A stretch of 36,032 bases of DNA. Origin: Acidimicrobiales bacterium (GTDB lineage Bacteria > Actinomycetota > Acidimicrobiia > Acidimicrobiales > CADCSY01). The stretch lies in NCBI GenBank assembly GCA_030446545.1, contig JAUJNB010000007.1, positions 1-36,032 of the forward strand, given 5' to 3'. Below are positions 34,463-36,032 of this stretch, in pieces (within the stretch, counting starts at the first letter, position 1; each line of letters begins with the position of its first letter). The position numbers and the translations under genes are program-made. The notes beneath the pieces were generated by a model, which worked only from the letters and a program-made list of their open reading frames with translations, was not told the DNA's origin and did no database searches.

Positions 34463-35806
34463 TCAGCCGAGGAGGGCCGTGCGGGCCGCGCCCACGACGT
34501 ACAGGGAGCCGGTGACCAGCACGACATCGTCGGGTGAGGCCGACGCCAGGGCGTGGCGGACCGCCCGGGCGACGTCGGGGACGACCTCGGCCGGCGCCCC
34601 CAGTTCCCGGGCCGCCTCGGCGATCTCGGTGGCGGGCATGGCACGGGGCCAGTCGACGGCGCAGGCCACCACCCGCCGGGCCCCGGCGGCCCCGAGCGCC
34701 GACAGCATCTCTGTCGCCGAACGGCCCTGGCTCATGCCCACCACCAGGATGGGGGCGCCGTCGAAGGAGAAATCCCCGAGGGTGTCGGCCACAGCCCGGC
34801 AACCGTCAGGGTTGTGGGCACCGTCCAGCACGACCAGCGGCCGCCGCCCCACCACCTCGAAGCGTCCGGGCACCTGGATCCCGCCCAGGGCTTCCCGGAC
34901 CACATCGTCGTCCACGGCCCGGCCGAAGAACGCCTCCACGGCGGCGAGGGCCGCGGCGGCGTTGTCTCCCTGGTGGGCGCCGTGCAGGGGCAGCATGACC
35001 TGCTCGTAGGACGCTCCCGGCGTACGCAGGTCGAGCAGCCGGCCCCCCACGGCCACCTCGTTGGTCAGGCAGTCGAAGTCCCGGTGGCGCTGCCACAGGG
35101 CGGCCGGCCCGGTGGCCTCGAAGACGGGGAGCAATGCGGGATCGGTCTCCCCCAGCACGAGGGTGGCGCTCGGCTCCACGATGCCGGCCTTCTCGGTGGC
35201 GATGTCGGCCCGGGTCGGCCCGAGGACCCCGGTGTGGTCGACCCCGATGTTGGTGACCACGGCGACGGTGCCCTCGACCACGTTGGTGGCATCCCAGCGG
35301 CCCCCCATGCCCACCTCCACCACGGCCACGTCGACGGCGGCGTCGGCGAACCACCCGAGGGCAGCCAGGGTGAGGATCTCGAAGCGTGACGGGTGGATGC
35401 CGCTGGCCTCCTCCAGCCGGGCCACCGTGGCCACCGCCTCGGCGAAGTCGACGTCGTCGATGGGCTCGCCGTTGCGGGAGATGCGCTCGTTGACCCGAGC
35501 GAGGTCGGGGCTGGTGTAGGTGCCCACCGCCAGACCATGAGCGGCCAGCAGGGCCGTGACCATACGTGCCGTCGAGCCCTTTCCGTTGGTCCCGGTGATG
35601 TGGACCACCGGTTGGGCCCGCTCCGGATCGGCCAGCAGGGCGCAGAGCCGCTGCATGCGGTCCAGCGTGGGCGCTTCGAACGAGTCGGCCGCCAGCGCCT
35701 CGAGGTTGACGTGGTCGTCCAGATAGGCCAGAGCGGCGGCGTAGGACCAGGTCCGGGCCAGGTCCGAGGGCCGCCCACCCGCCGCTGGGGGAACCGCGAT
35801 CCCCAA
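34463..35806 (-). CDS. folC: Folylpolyglutamate/dihydrofolate synthase
   Basis: FolC joins glutamates to folates and often also makes dihydrofolate. From TTG 35806 the protein has 447 residues, the usual length. VVHITGTNGKGSTARM (67-82) is the P-loop, TSPDLARVNERI follows, and VVEVGMGGRWDATNV plus VVTNIGVDHTGVLGPT are Mur-ligase-family blocks binding metal and nucleotide. The C-terminal domain has LDGAHNPDGCRAV. The open frame reaches 35998 but that part overlaps another gene at 35814-36032 and reads as Ser/Pro/Arg noise. TTG 35806 lies eight bases after that stop; no strong ribosome site is visible, so coupling is likely. Confidence 0.94.
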   Translation of the reverse strand: MGIAVPPAAGGRPSDLARTWSYAAALAYLDDHVNLEALAADSFEAPTLDRMQRLCALLADPERAQPVVHITGTNGKGSTARMVTALLAAHGLAVGTYTSPDLARVNERISRNGEPIDDVDFAEAVATVARLEEASGIHPSRFEILTLAALGWFADAAVDVAVVEVGMGGRWDATNVVEGTVAVVTNIGVDHTGVLGPTRADIATEKAGIVEPSATLVLGETDPALLPVFEATGPAALWQRHRDFDCLTNEVAVGGRLLDLRTPGASYEQVMLPLHGAHQGDNAAAALAAVEAFFGRAVDDDVVREALGGIQVPGRFEVVGRRPLVVLDGAHNPDGCRAVADTLGDFSFDGAPILVVGMSQGRSATEMLSALGAAGARRVVACAVDWPRAMPATEIAEAARELGAPAEVVPDVARAVRHALASASPDDVVLVTGSLYVVGAARTALLG

Positions 35807-35813
35807 AGCGGAA

Positions 35814-36032
35814 CTAGAGGGCGACGACGATGGGAACGTCGTGGCCGGGGACGACGACCCGGCGCGCCGGGGGGATCCCCAGGTCGGCGCCCTGGGGGCG
35901 AGTGGCCTCGGCCGCCCGCAAGGCCCGCTCCCGGGCCGACCCGGCAGCCGCCACCACCAGGGGACGGGCGACCTCGGCTGCCTCCCGAGCACGATCACGG
36001 GCGACGTCGACCGCGGCCAGGGCGTCGGGGAG
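35814..36032 (-). CDS. C-terminal part of an unidentified upstream gene
   Basis: An open frame enters from the right edge and ends at TAG 35816-35814, giving the last 72 residues of a protein. It is Ala/Arg-rich and helical-looking (A-A-V-D-V-A-R-D-R-A-R-E-A-A-E-V-A-R), followed by a short beta-like tail P-A-R-R-V-V-V-P-G-H-D-V-P-I-V-V-A-L. I do not recognise it; it does not look like the C-terminus of valyl-tRNA synthetase, which precedes folC in Streptomyces. GC-rich third positions and the eight-base gap to folC support coding and one operon. Confidence 0.6.
   Translation of the reverse strand, partial: LPDALAAVDVARDRAREAAEVARPLVVAAAGSARERALRAAEATRPQGADLGIPPARRVVVPGHDVPIVVAL

Overview
This is a high-GC actinobacterial chromosome segment. 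The order folC, ndk, mreB, mreC, mreD, mrdA, rodA at the right end is the conserved elongation cassette known from Streptomyces and other Actinobacteria. The style of the proteins would suit Acidimicrobiia, but that class assignment is inference. GTG and TTG starts are common and genes are tightly packed with ATGA/GTGA overlaps. At least two promoters look leaderless.

Bases 1-25479 form a surface-polysaccharide locus. On the minus strand from 7016 down to 52 runs a likely operon: glycosyltransferase, Wzz/tyrosine-kinase chain-length regulator, DegT aminotransferase, a multi-spanning membrane protein and an ABC flippase. From 7104 to 13876 lies a mosaic of genes in alternating orientation: a GT8-like transferase, five sulfotransferase-type genes and a GT4 glycosyltransferase. 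A sixth sulfotransferase-type gene lies at 20112. Between 13882 and 15433 sits a decayed group II intron. Its reverse transcriptase is split by several frameshifts and its YADD box reads YADA. Right of the intron are an N-formyltransferase, a beta-helix protein, another GT4 enzyme, a polymerase-like membrane protein and the sixth sulfotransferase. The section ends with a minus-strand operon (4,6-dehydratase, GNAT acetyltransferase, PglC-type phosphoglycosyl transferase) and a divergent polysaccharide deacetylase.

Read together, the genes suggest a lipid-linked repeat unit. A UDP-sugar would be dehydrated, aminated and N-acylated (acetyl or formyl), then loaded on undecaprenyl phosphate by the PglC-like enzyme. 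GT4/GT8 enzymes would extend it. It would be exported by the ABC flippase or by a Wzy-like route with Wzz control, and decorated with sulfate. The high number of sulfotransferases is the most unusual feature of the window.

Bases 25570-27192 encode an unrecognised protein with an N-terminal cysteine cluster and a long coiled-coil region. Bases 27278-36032 hold the cell-elongation cassette. An AbiEi/DUF559-type gene lies between ndk and folC, flanked by two near-identical hairpin repeats.

Three conserved genes (the dehydratase, mreC and the start of mrdA) each carry an apparent one-base indel next to a short run of one base. Sequence error is a serious alternative to real mutation there, and it may also contribute to the broken intron ORF.
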